From: Gammaproteobacteria bacterium
Lineage (GTDB): Bacteria > Pseudomonadota > Gammaproteobacteria > Arenicellales > JAOTYS01
NCBI GenBank assembly: GCA_029861795.1
Contig: JAOTYS010000054.1
Span: 1-15,913 of the forward strand
Length of the DNA: 15,913 bases
Direction of reading: 5' to 3'
The translations under genes were made by a program, and so were the position numbers. Under the pieces are notes generated by a model that was not told the origin of the DNA, did no database searches, and saw only the letters and a list, made by a program, of their open reading frames with translations. This document shows positions 8,332-15,224 of this stretch, one piece after another (within the stretch, counting starts at the first letter, position 1; each line of letters starts with the position of its first letter).

Positions 8332-8832
8332 TTAGTTAGTCTGCTCAATCGTTAGCTCCCGGGCACTAAGCAAATACTGTTCACTTTTTTTTGTGCCGAG
8401 CATTACTACCACATCGACAACACTTCCCGGCTTCCACTTCGGGCCATCCCGGGCGATCTTTTCTAACCGGCCTCGACCCGCGTCCGGTCTAGATTCATCA
8501 GAGAACCTCGTCTCCCAAACCTCTTCGTCATGAATTACCCAAAGACGCATCATCTTCAAATCCTCTGGAATCTGGCGCCCATCGGTATCAACTAACATAA
8601 TCACCACTTGCAGAGGACGACCATCGGGCGGCGCGCTGGGCATGAAATCCCGCCATAGGTATCCCTCCAGCACGTAGTCATTATCTTCTATGCGAACCTG
8701 GGTGCGCGCCGCCTGCAGCTCAGCCAGTGAGGGCACTCGCGCCGAACTGTTGTGGCCGACGCAGGCTGCACTGGCAGCGAGACTAATCAGTACTAGACTC
8801 ACTAATGCCTTACGAAACATACTGATAGACAT
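8332..8832 (-). CDS. Small putative lipoprotein of unknown function (166 residues)
   Basis: I do not recognise this family. The N-terminus has a charged start (R7, K8), a hydrophobic stretch (residues 9-23) and AASAAC ending at C24, which fits a permissive lipobox, although the usual Leu at -3 is replaced by Ser. With no Asp at +2, outer-membrane sorting would be expected if it is lipidated. The mature part looks like one compact beta-rich domain, with YLWRDFMPSAPPDGRPLQVV (57-76), LWVIHDEEVW and WKPGSVVDVVVML as likely conserved blocks, and contains no catalytic motif that I know. It could instead be a plain secreted protein. The gene is divergent from the lytic transglycosylase gene across about 100 bp containing a perfect palindrome, so the two may share control. 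Base use does not stand out from the neighbours. Confidence 0.75.
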   Translation of the reverse strand: MSISMFRKALVSLVLISLAASAACVGHNSSARVPSLAELQAARTQVRIEDNDYVLEGYLWRDFMPSAPPDGRPLQVVIMLVDTDGRQIPEDLKMMRLWVIHDEEVWETRFSDESRPDAGRGRLEKIARDGPKWKPGSVVDVVVMLGTKKSEQYLLSARELTIEQTN

Positions 8833-8841
8833 TTCTTAGTC

Positions 8842-8847
8842 TATAAT
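8842..8847 (+). promoter_or_regulatory. Candidate -10 box in the divergent lipoprotein/transglycosylase region
   Basis: TATAAT is a perfect -10 match on the plus strand, placing a start near 8854, about 80 bases before the transglycosylase ATG and just before the palindrome at 8858-8876. No good -35 is found 16-18 bases upstream, so an activator or a different promoter remains possible. It lies within 15 bases of the divergent lipoprotein start codon. Confidence 0.35.
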
Positions 8848-8857
8848 ACACAAAAGG

Positions 8858-8876
8858 TGACCGCCAAAGGCGGTCA
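8858..8876. promoter_or_regulatory. Perfect 8-bp inverted repeat, possible operator or leader hairpin
   Basis: TGACCGCC and GGCGGTCA are exact inverted copies around the three bases AAA. The site lies between the divergent starts of the lipoprotein gene (8832) and the transglycosylase gene (8936), next to a TATAAT box. It could be a dimeric regulator's site or, in RNA, a very stable hairpin. On the minus strand it is followed by CCTTTTG, a short T-run that could end transcription before the lipoprotein gene. Confidence 0.45.
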
Positions 8877-8935
8877 ACAATAATTCCATATGGGCAACAC
8901 ACAAACACTCAGTTGATCTCCCACCACGTGTCGAG

Positions 8936-9589
8936 ATGAAATCCCTGCTTCGGACTGCACCAAAGCTTGCCCCCAGAATTGCGATGATTGGGGCCATCAT
9001 GGCAACGTGGCTCAGTCTCGACGCGATGTCTCAGACCGCCAATGCGGAAAGCGTGTACGTTTACGAATATGGCAAGGGCTCTCGTCTTATTACGGATGTG
9101 CCTCGTTCCGACGCGGGCTACCGACTCATTAAAGTGTATCGCATCGACGGCTTCGAAAGCACCAGATCTTCGGCGAGCCGATCATTGCGAACGATCAAAT
9201 CAAGCTACGACTCACTGATCGTCGAACAAGCGTCATTGCACGGTGTAGATTCAGCACTAGTCAAAGCAATGATTCAAGTTGAATCGTCATTCAACCCGAT
9301 CGCCATATCTCACAAGGGCGCTAAAGGCCTGATGCAATTAATGCCGGACACGGCCCGACGTTACGGCGTAACCGATCGTGGGGATCCTCATCAAAATCTC
9401 GACGGGGGGGTTCGCTACCTCAAAGATCTTTTAACGATGTTCAGCCAAAATGTGCGCCTCGCTGTCGCTGCTTATAATGCAGGAGAAAATGCAGTCATTC
9501 GCTATAGTGGGGTACCGCCTTACGATGAAACTCAAAACTATGTCAAAACAGTACTGGCATTGCATGAGCTCTATGCCAACCGGAACTAG
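8936..9589 (+). CDS. Periplasmic lytic transglycosylase, SLT (Slt70-type) domain
   Basis: The enzyme would cleave the MurNAc-GlcNAc bond of peptidoglycan to give 1,6-anhydro ends. The 217-residue protein starts with a signal peptide, with likely cleavage after TANA (34-37). A short segment (VYVYEYGKGSRLITDVP, 39-55) recalls the DUF4124-like N-terminus common on such proteins. The SLT domain fills residues 90-210: the catalytic glutamate is E116 in IQVESSFNP, followed by GLMQLMPDTA at 131-140, AVAAYNAGENAV at 176-187 and VPPYDETQNYV at 193-203, so the active site is intact. It is a minimal single-domain enzyme without a LysM or other wall-binding module. The ribosome site before ATG 8936 is weak. 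It is divergent from the lipoprotein gene and convergent with thiL. Confidence 0.93.
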   Translation: MKSLLRTAPKLAPRIAMIGAIMATWLSLDAMSQTANAESVYVYEYGKGSRLITDVPRSDAGYRLIKVYRIDGFESTRSSASRSLRTIKSSYDSLIVEQASLHGVDSALVKAMIQVESSFNPIAISHKGAKGLMQLMPDTARRYGVTDRGDPHQNLDGGVRYLKDLLTMFSQNVRLAVAAYNAGENAVIRYSGVPPYDETQNYVKTVLALHELYANRN

Positions 9590-9622
9590 GTAGGCATCAC
9601 GTTCATAAGGCTCTTATATTTA

Positions 9623-10588
9623 TTACCCCTGAAAGTGATTGAAGCCAGAATCGGGGAACTCACATAGGACCCCATCCACACCGTAAAACCTTAATCCGGG
9701 TTCGGACTCTATCGCTCCAACTCGACGAAAATCGACCGCCAGACCAGCCAGTGCGGATGTGACGCGCTGCTCTTGTATCGGCGGGACAGTGAAACACAAT
9801 TCATAGTCGTCACCGTTTGTCACTGCCAGATCCCAGCCTAGAGTTTTCTGCAATTGCTCCGAGTACACTGGGGACAACGGTAGCGCGGCCAGCTCGATAC
9901 GCGCGCCTGCGTTGCTTTGCTCGAGGATATGTCCCAGGTCCGCTGCAAGCCCGTCCGACAGATCAATTGCCGCTGACGCGAGCCCCCGTAACGCTCGGCC
10001 CACACCAACACGTGGTGTAGGGCGCTCAAGTCTCGCCCGAACATACGACGCTTGCGCTTGCGTGAGTTGCAACTTTCCCTCAGCATGAAGCAATCCCAGT
10101 GCCGCATCCCCAACAGTGCCAGTGACGTAAATAGCGTCTCCGGGTTTCGCACCGGATCGTCGCAACGCCTTTCCCGTCGGGGCAAATCCACATAGCTGCA
10201 CACCAATAGTCACCGGTCCACGGCAGGTGTCACCGCCCACCAGCGCAACACCGAATTCATCCGCGAGCTCAAAGAAACCGTTGCAGAAACCTTCCAACCA
10301 TTCGGCTTCAGCCTGTGGCATGGACAAGTTCACCGTGGCCCACGCCGGGTCTGCCCCCATGGCGGCGAGATCGCTCAGGTTAACCGCGAGCGCCTTGTAG
10401 CCAATCGCGTCTGCCGCAGTATCGTTTGGAAAGTGCACCCCCGCGACCAACATATCGGTGGTGACAACTAGCTCGTGTTCGTCAGGAACACGCAGAATGG
10501 CGGCATCGTCACCGATCCCCAAGGTGACATCGGTACGGGACTTCTTAGATCGGGAAAAGAAACGACGGATCAGAGAAAACTCGTCCAC
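9623..10588 (-). CDS. thiL: Thiamine-monophosphate kinase ThiL
   Basis: ThiL phosphorylates thiamine monophosphate with ATP to the active cofactor thiamine diphosphate, the last step of thiamine synthesis. The 321 residues match the family length. Typical signatures of this PurM-like fold are present: GIGDDAA at 24-30, TTDMLVAGVHF at 43-53, the LAVNLSDLAAMGADPAW block at 67-83, GGDT at 118-121, IDLSDGLAADLGH at 208-220 and NGDDYELCF at 258-266. The GTG start at 10588 gives the EFSLI opening seen in E. coli ThiL. The ribosome site is poor. It follows nusB by 18 bases on the same strand, so it probably depends on transcription from the rib-nusB run. nusB-thiL adjacency is conserved in many gammaproteobacteria. 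Confidence 0.97.
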   Translation of the reverse strand: MDEFSLIRRFFSRSKKSRTDVTLGIGDDAAILRVPDEHELVVTTDMLVAGVHFPNDTAADAIGYKALAVNLSDLAAMGADPAWATVNLSMPQAEAEWLEGFCNGFFELADEFGVALVGGDTCRGPVTIGVQLCGFAPTGKALRRSGAKPGDAIYVTGTVGDAALGLLHAEGKLQLTQAQASYVRARLERPTPRVGVGRALRGLASAAIDLSDGLAADLGHILEQSNAGARIELAALPLSPVYSEQLQKTLGWDLAVTNGDDYELCFTVPPIQEQRVTSALAGLAVDFRRVGAIESEPGLRFYGVDGVLCEFPDSGFNHFQG

Positions 10589-10606
10589 CAGACACGTCGG
10601 CGAGCT

Positions 10607-11026
10607 TTAGTCCGAGTGGGGACGCAGTTTGAGGGCCAGTTTGTCCAGCACCCCGTTGACAAACTTGTAACCGTGCTCGGCGCCGAACGTCTTTGCCAGC
10701 TCCACCGCCTCGTTCAGAATAGCCTTGTGGGGAATAGTCGGCTCGTACTCAAGCTCGTACGCGCCCAACCGCAATATCGCCTTTTCAACGGGGTCAACAG
10801 CGTCTAGGTCCCGATCCAAAAACGGTCTCAGATTCTCGTCAAGTTCTTGACGATACAACGGCACTTGACGAACCAGCTTGTGAAAATACTCGAGATCGGT
10901 GCCGCTGAGGTCGTATTCGTTGATGAAGTGATTCTCGATTTGATCCGGGGATTGCTCAGTTAGATCCCACTGATAGAGTGCCTGCACCGCAGTTCTTCGC
11001 GCACTATGTCGACTGCCCCCGGCCAT
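10607..11026 (-). CDS. nusB: Transcription antitermination factor NusB
   Basis: NusB pairs with NusE (ribosomal protein S10) to bind boxA RNA and starts the antitermination complex on rRNA operons. The 139-residue helical protein carries the expected N-terminal RRTAVQALYQW, the central KAILRLGAYEL and the C-terminal EAVELAKTFGAEHGYKFVNG. The N-terminal Arg-rich stretch (SRHSARR) matches the RNA-binding end of the family. A GAGGGGG ribosome site (11031-11037) overlaps the ribH stop codon and lies four bases before ATG 11026, which suggests that translation of the two genes is coupled. Its partner SuhB is also encoded in this window, although not in the same operon. Confidence 0.97.
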   Translation of the reverse strand: MAGGSRHSARRTAVQALYQWDLTEQSPDQIENHFINEYDLSGTDLEYFHKLVRQVPLYRQELDENLRPFLDRDLDAVDPVEKAILRLGAYELEYEPTIPHKAILNEAVELAKTFGAEHGYKFVNGVLDKLALKLRPHSD

Positions 11027-11035
11027 TCATCCCCC

Positions 11036-11515
11036 TCAATGATTCTTCACCTTTGCGAGCAGACTCGCCATTTCTAAGGCCGCTAGCGTAGCGTCGGCTC
11101 CCCTATTTCCGGCCTTGGCCCCCGCCCTTTCCATAGCCTGTTCCACCGTGTCGACAGTCAATACGCCAAACCCAATCGGCACCTCACACTCAAGCTGAAC
11201 CTGGGCAAGTCCTCTGGCGCATTCGCCCGCCACATAGTCAAAATGCGCGGTAGCACCACGGATCACCGCACCCAGGGCCACAATGGCATCAAATGTCCCG
11301 GTTTGTGCCAGGGCTCTTGCCGCCAAAGGTATTTCGAATGCACCAGGCACCCAAACCACCTGCACCTTATCGCCATCGACCCCGTGGCGAACCAAAGTGT
11401 TCACCGCGGCGTCCAGCAGTCGCTCGGTAATAAAACTATTGAAGCGCGACACAACAACGGCAAAACTCCCGTTGCCACCTGTGAGATCACCTTCTAAAAC
11501 AGTCACGTTGTCCAC
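11036..11515 (-). CDS. ribH: 6,7-dimethyl-8-ribityllumazine synthase RibH
   Basis: RibH condenses 5-amino-6-ribitylaminouracil with 3,4-dihydroxy-2-butanone 4-phosphate to lumazine, the penultimate step of riboflavin synthesis. It typically assembles into pentamers or 60-subunit shells. The 159 residues match the family. Visible motifs are VVVSRFNSFIT (20-30), VVWVPGAFEIPLAA (53-66), GAVIRGATAHFDYV (82-95) with the catalytic histidine H91, and GVLTVDTVEQAMERAG (117-132). It begins with GTG at 11515, six bases after the ribBX stop, with no strong ribosome site of its own, so translation probably depends on ribosomes leaving ribBX. nusB follows after nine bases. All partner enzymes except GTP cyclohydrolase II lie upstream in the same run. 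Confidence 0.97.
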   Translation of the reverse strand: MDNVTVLEGDLTGGNGSFAVVVSRFNSFITERLLDAAVNTLVRHGVDGDKVQVVWVPGAFEIPLAARALAQTGTFDAIVALGAVIRGATAHFDYVAGECARGLAQVQLECEVPIGFGVLTVDTVEQAMERAGAKAGNRGADATLAALEMASLLAKVKNH

Positions 11516-11521
11516 CCGGCT

Positions 11522-12727
11522 TCAGCTTTCTACTGATGTCACGTATTCTGATATTTCCAAGCCAAATCCTGATAGCGCATGTACCCGTTTTGGGGTTCCC
11601 ATGACGCGCATTTTTCCAACCCCAAGGTCGGCAAGGATCTGCCCCCCTACACCGAGCATTCTGAGCTCGCCACCCGGATCTTCGTCTGGAAACTCTAGGC
11701 CAGATTCCTGAATCTGGGCACTGCGCACTTGGTCAAGCAAACTCCCGTCCGCTTCGTCATACTTGAGCAGGACAACTACACCCCTGCCCTCAGTTCCAAT
11801 GCGTTCAATCGCGGATGATACCGGCCATGAGTATTCTTGTCCTAAATTGGCGAGCAGTTCGTATAACCCCTTATACACGTGGACACGCACCAATGTAGGC
11901 TGGTCGCGATCAATATCTCCACATATCAATGCAAGATGCGTCCGATCATCGACGATATCACGATAAGCAACCACGCAGAATTCGCCAAAAGGGGTCGAAA
12001 GTTTGCTTTCGGCAACCCGCTGGATAGTAGGCTGGTGCTGCATGCGATATCGAATCAGATCCGCAATGGATCCAATCTTAAGCCCTTGAACCCGCGAGAA
12101 CTCTAACAGATCCGGCAGCCTCGCCATGGTGCCGTCTCGATTTAGAATTTCGCAAATCACGCTGGCAGGCTCCTTCCCTGCAAGCGTGGCTAGGTCGACA
12201 CCGGCTTCGGTGTGCCCGGCTCGAACCAAGACACCGCCCGGCAGCGCCATCAGGGGGAAAATATGACCGGGGCTAACCAAGTCACTGGGCTTGGCGTCGG
12301 GTGCAACCGCAGCACTTATGGTGGTTGCACGATCGGCCGCTGAAATGCCGGTGGTCACACCCTGTGCCGCCTCAATAGACACGGTAAAATTGGTGGCATA
12401 ACGAGCGTTGTTATCATTTACCATCAACGACAGCCCGAGCTGCCTGCAGCGTTCTTCCGTCAAGGTCAGGCAGATCAGACCACGGCCATACCAAGCCATG
12501 AAGTTAATGTCCTCAGCTCGTGCGCTCTCACCAGCGATCAAAAGATCCCCTTCGTTTTCACGAGATTCTTCGTCCACCAGGATGACCATCTTGCCTTGAC
12601 CAAAATCGGCGATTACTTCCTCTATGGAATTCAATCCCCTGCTGCCACGCCCTTCGTCGTCTTTGGATTCAGATCGAAGAGTCGATGACTCATCCGACTT
12701 TACGAATTTTTGGGATAATTCACTCAT
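11522..12727 (-). CDS. ribB: DHBP synthase with degenerate GTP cyclohydrolase II-like domain (RibBX type)
   Basis: The N-terminal domain (about 31-230) is 3,4-dihydroxy-2-butanone 4-phosphate synthase, which makes the four-carbon unit from ribulose 5-phosphate. Its catalytic motifs are intact: [11 protein letters not shown] at 52-62 and RAGHTEA at 169-175. The C-terminal part (about 240-401) has the position and outline of GTP cyclohydrolase II, including VRVH at 280-283, TEGRG at 312-316 and GTPKRVHAL near the end. The zinc-binding cysteine cluster and the catalytic segment that follow VRVHSE in true RibA are replaced by [13 protein letters not shown]. It should therefore lack cyclohydrolase activity. 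This matches the ribBX variant described in Proteobacteria. A charged extension of about 30 residues precedes the first domain. Many pipelines would call it ribBA, wrongly for the second activity. Confidence 0.93.
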   Translation of the reverse strand: MSELSQKFVKSDESSTLRSESKDDEGRGSRGLNSIEEVIADFGQGKMVILVDEESRENEGDLLIAGESARAEDINFMAWYGRGLICLTLTEERCRQLGLSLMVNDNNARYATNFTVSIEAAQGVTTGISAADRATTISAAVAPDAKPSDLVSPGHIFPLMALPGGVLVRAGHTEAGVDLATLAGKEPASVICEILNRDGTMARLPDLLEFSRVQGLKIGSIADLIRYRMQHQPTIQRVAESKLSTPFGEFCVVAYRDIVDDRTHLALICGDIDRDQPTLVRVHVYKGLYELLANLGQEYSWPVSSAIERIGTEGRGVVVLLKYDEADGSLLDQVRSAQIQESGLEFPDEDPGGELRMLGVGGQILADLGVGKMRVMGTPKRVHALSGFGLEISEYVTSVES

Positions 12728-12781
12728 CCGTTTGGCACCAGCCCATCGCTATCGAGCAAGCATGTCCCGCAAGACATCGCC

Positions 12782-13390
12782 CTATGCGACACTCTCTGCA
12801 CTGAAACTCATTAACCTTTCCAAATACCGCACAATGATGTCGACTTCCAAGTGTACCCCGTCTCCATTGGAGATGCTCGACAAAGTCGTCGCTTTCGACG
12901 TATGCGGCACTATGTTGACGTCAAACTCACTGTCCTTGACCTCGTTCACAGTGAGACTGATACCGTCGAGGCAAATCGCGCCCTTGCTGGCGATGTAACG
13001 CGCCAGTGTGCTTGGTGCGTCGAATGTCATCTCCACTGAGCGGCCTAAATCACGCCTCGAGACCAACGTTGCGATACCATCGACGTGACCGGTTACAAGG
13101 TGTCCGCCCAGCACGGTATTAGGGGTGACAGCGAGTTCCAGATTTAGCCCGATTCCGGGCGACCAACTGCCAATTAATGTTCTTGCCAGAGTCTCTGCCG
13201 ACACGTCCACATCGATTCGTTGGTCCACGATGTTAACCGCAGTCAAACAGACACCGCTGACGGCGATACTATCGCCGACGCGACATCCCGATAGGTCGAG
13301 CTGGCCCACATTTATGGTGAGACTCAAATCCTCATCAAAATGTCGAATGTCTTCAACCTTCCCCATGGCTTGCACAATACCGGAAAACAT
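12782..13390 (-). CDS. ribE: Riboflavin synthase, alpha chain RibE (also named RibC)
   Basis: This enzyme dismutates two lumazine molecules to riboflavin and 5-amino-6-ribitylaminouracil, the final step of the pathway. The 202-residue protein has the two tandem lumazine-binding repeats. The first begins MFSGIVQAMGKV and contains SIAVSGVCLTAVN (near 41-53). The second contains GGHLVTGHVDG and KGAICLDGISLTVNEV. I choose ATG 13390 rather than the GTG one codon earlier: the family starts MF(T/S)GI, and GAGGGG (13397-13402) is six bases from the ATG but only three from the GTG. That ribosome site overlaps the ribD stop codon, implying coupled translation. A 54-base gap to ribBX is too short for an FMN riboswitch, and I see none. 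Confidence 0.97.
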   Translation of the reverse strand: MFSGIVQAMGKVEDIRHFDEDLSLTINVGQLDLSGCRVGDSIAVSGVCLTAVNIVDQRIDVDVSAETLARTLIGSWSPGIGLNLELAVTPNTVLGGHLVTGHVDGIATLVSRRDLGRSVEMTFDAPSTLARYIASKGAICLDGISLTVNEVKDSEFDVNIVPHTSKATTLSSISNGDGVHLEVDIIVRYLERLMSFSAESVA

Positions 13391-13400
13391 CACTCACCCC

Positions 13401-14516
13401 TCATCCGTATTGTTCCACACTATCATTGTTTACGACTCGCAGCCGCATACACAAATCATCCCCCACCACACGCACGTCCTCAAGCCGCAACGAGATTTGG
13501 TCGACAAGCCGTTCAAGTCCAGACAGACGCAACATACCGCGTGCATCATCGCCTAGCAGTTTGGGAGCGAGATACAAAACCACCTGATGCGCCAAACCTG
13601 CCCGAATCATGGCACCTGCGAGAGTCGGACCTGCCTCCACCAGCAAACTATTCACTTCGCGCCCTGCCAAGTTATCCATCAGCGCGCCGAGATCGACTTG
13701 ACCCCCTTGGCCAGGTAGTGCCACCACCTCGGCGCCCCGCGCTCGAACCTGCTCAAACTTCGTGCCCCCCTGCACGGCGGTGGCCACAATCACCTGGCCG
13801 CCTGCTCCCCAAAGCTTAGCCGTATCCGGTATCTGCAATTGGCTGTCCGCTATTACCCGTATTGGTTGGCGTTTGCACTCAGCTATACGGACGGTCAAAG
13901 AGGGATCATCTGCGAGAATGGTTCCAATCCCAGTGAGCAACGCCGAACTGCCCGCACGCAAACGCTGCACATCCCGTCTAGCGGAGTGTCCTGTAATCCA
14001 CTTACTTTCCCCGGATGCCATAGCCGTGCGCCCATCAATGCTGGCGGCAAGCTTGATGGTGACCCAAGGCCTCCCGGATTTCATCCTTTGTATGAATCCT
14101 TGGTTTAGTGTGTACGCTTGTTGCTCCATTAGGCCGACTTGCACGTCGATCCCTGCTGTGCGCAGCGCATCAATGCCGCCGTGCTCCACCTTTGGATTCG
14201 GGTCTACCATGGCTACGACAATACGCCGTGGGCGCGCCGCGATGATGACTTGGGTACACGGAGGTGTGCGACCGAAGTGACAACAAGGCTCTAAGGTCAC
14301 ATAAATTGTTGCACCGCATGCTTTGCTTCCTGCCTGTCGTAGCGCCACGATTTCCGCATGGTCCTCGCCGGCACGGACATGCCACCCTTCCCCTACGATC
14401 TGTCCCTCGTACACAATGACACAGCCTACACATGGGTTGGGGTCCGCCGTCATGCGCCCTCGTTCTGCTAGCCGCAGCGCACGAGCCATATAACGATGGT
14501 CATCTGCCGTGAACAT
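13401..14516 (-). CDS. ribD: Bifunctional diaminohydroxyphosphoribosylaminopyrimidine deaminase / 5-amino-6-(5-phosphoribosylamino)uracil reductase RibD
   Basis: RibD carries out the second and third steps of the GTP branch of riboflavin synthesis. The N-terminal zinc deaminase domain (1-145) shows DHAEIVAL with H53 and E55 and TLEPCCHFGRTPPC at 74-87, which supplies the zinc cysteines (C78, C87). The NADPH-dependent reductase domain (about 148-371) begins RPWVTIKLAASIDGRTA and continues with WITGHSARRDVQRLRA and the SLLVEAGPTLAGA block. At 371 residues it is full length with both domains intact. The start at ATG 14516 has only a weak ribosome site. nrdR lies 137 bases upstream on the same strand; that gap has no gene or evident riboswitch, but could hold the operon's promoter. 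ribE follows ten bases later. Confidence 0.98.
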   Translation of the reverse strand: MFTADDHRYMARALRLAERGRMTADPNPCVGCVIVYEGQIVGEGWHVRAGEDHAEIVALRQAGSKACGATIYVTLEPCCHFGRTPPCTQVIIAARPRRIVVAMVDPNPKVEHGGIDALRTAGIDVQVGLMEQQAYTLNQGFIQRMKSGRPWVTIKLAASIDGRTAMASGESKWITGHSARRDVQRLRAGSSALLTGIGTILADDPSLTVRIAECKRQPIRVIADSQLQIPDTAKLWGAGGQVIVATAVQGGTKFEQVRARGAEVVALPGQGGQVDLGALMDNLAGREVNSLLVEAGPTLAGAMIRAGLAHQVVLYLAPKLLGDDARGMLRLSGLERLVDQISLRLEDVRVVGDDLCMRLRVVNNDSVEQYG

Positions 14517-14653
14517 TACAGGAGTATGATCAAACCGAGAGCGAAACTGTGCCGTTAGGATGCACTCAAGCTCAACGACAACTCACTTAATAAGGATAGG
14601 TGTTCGTGGCGGCAATTCTACCGACACTGAGAAGATAATCGGTTAGTTTGTAG

Positions 14654-15175
14654 TCAGTTCCCGGATCCAGATTCCTCTTTCCCCGACAACAGAGAGAGTT
14701 GCCTACGCTTTACGCTGGGCGAAGGCTGACTCTTCAGTCGCTTTACTTCCTCGCTAAAGGCGTCTAAATCCTGAAAACTGTGGTAAACGGACGCAAAACG
14801 AACGTAGGCCACCTCATCCAGGTCACTAAGCTCCTGCATCACCCACTCACCAATCTGCTGGGTGGAGAGCTCACGTTCACCACTGGCTCGCGCCTTGTGC
14901 AAAATTCTGTGTATCGCCTCCTCCACCGCGTCAGTGTCCACCGGCCTCTTTTGTAAGGCGCGCATCATACCAGCTCTTAATTTTTCCTCGCTGAATGGCT
15001 CTCGACGATTATCCGACTTGATCATCTGCGGCAGCCGCAGCTCAGCGCGCTCAAATGTAGTGAAGCGTTCACTACAGGCCTGACATTCACGTCGTCGACG
15101 AACAGAATCACCCTCATCCGCCAATCGAGAATCTACCACCCGGGTGTCTTCATTTTGACAAAATGGGCACTGCAC
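14654..15175 (-). CDS. nrdR: Transcriptional repressor of ribonucleotide reductase genes NrdR
   Basis: NrdR senses ATP/dATP and represses nrd operons by binding paired NrdR boxes. The protein has 173 residues, slightly longer than the usual 150-160. The N-terminal zinc ribbon uses C3, C6, C31 and C34 (MQCPFC and ECQAC), with the basic [11 protein letters not shown]-binding stretch between. The ATP-cone domain covers about 48-138, from [18 protein letters not shown] to [13 protein letters not shown]. The Ser- and Lys-rich tail (150-173) explains the extra length. The start is GTG at 15175, with GGAG seven bases upstream and the universal MxCPxC opening. No NrdR-box pair is apparent here, so its targets lie elsewhere. 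It stands upstream of ribD, as in E. coli and Pseudomonas. Confidence 0.97.
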   Translation of the reverse strand: MQCPFCQNEDTRVVDSRLADEGDSVRRRRECQACSERFTTFERAELRLPQMIKSDNRREPFSEEKLRAGMMRALQKRPVDTDAVEEAIHRILHKARASGERELSTQQIGEWVMQELSDLDEVAYVRFASVYHSFQDLDAFSEEVKRLKSQPSPSVKRRQLSLLSGKEESGSGN

Positions 15176-15182
15176 GAGCTAA

Positions 15183-15186
15183 CTCC
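15183..15186 (-). promoter_or_regulatory. Ribosome binding site deciding the GTG start of nrdR
   Basis: GGAG on the minus strand lies seven bases before the GTG codon at 15175, which begins the conserved MQCPFC zinc ribbon. The second GTG two codons on would remove the first zinc cysteine. Confidence 0.65.
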
Positions 15187-15224
15187 AATAACTAACGCAA
15201 TATCTTCTCTCTAAACACAACGCC

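Noticed and set aside
13340..13819. 159-codon plus-strand open frame across the ribE/ribD junction
   Set aside because: It is antisense to two firm genes, rich in Pro/Arg/His, with no recognisable motif.
13762..14280. 172-codon plus-strand open frame opposite ribD
   Set aside because: It is antisense to the well-conserved RibD coding sequence and its composition is that of a shadow frame.
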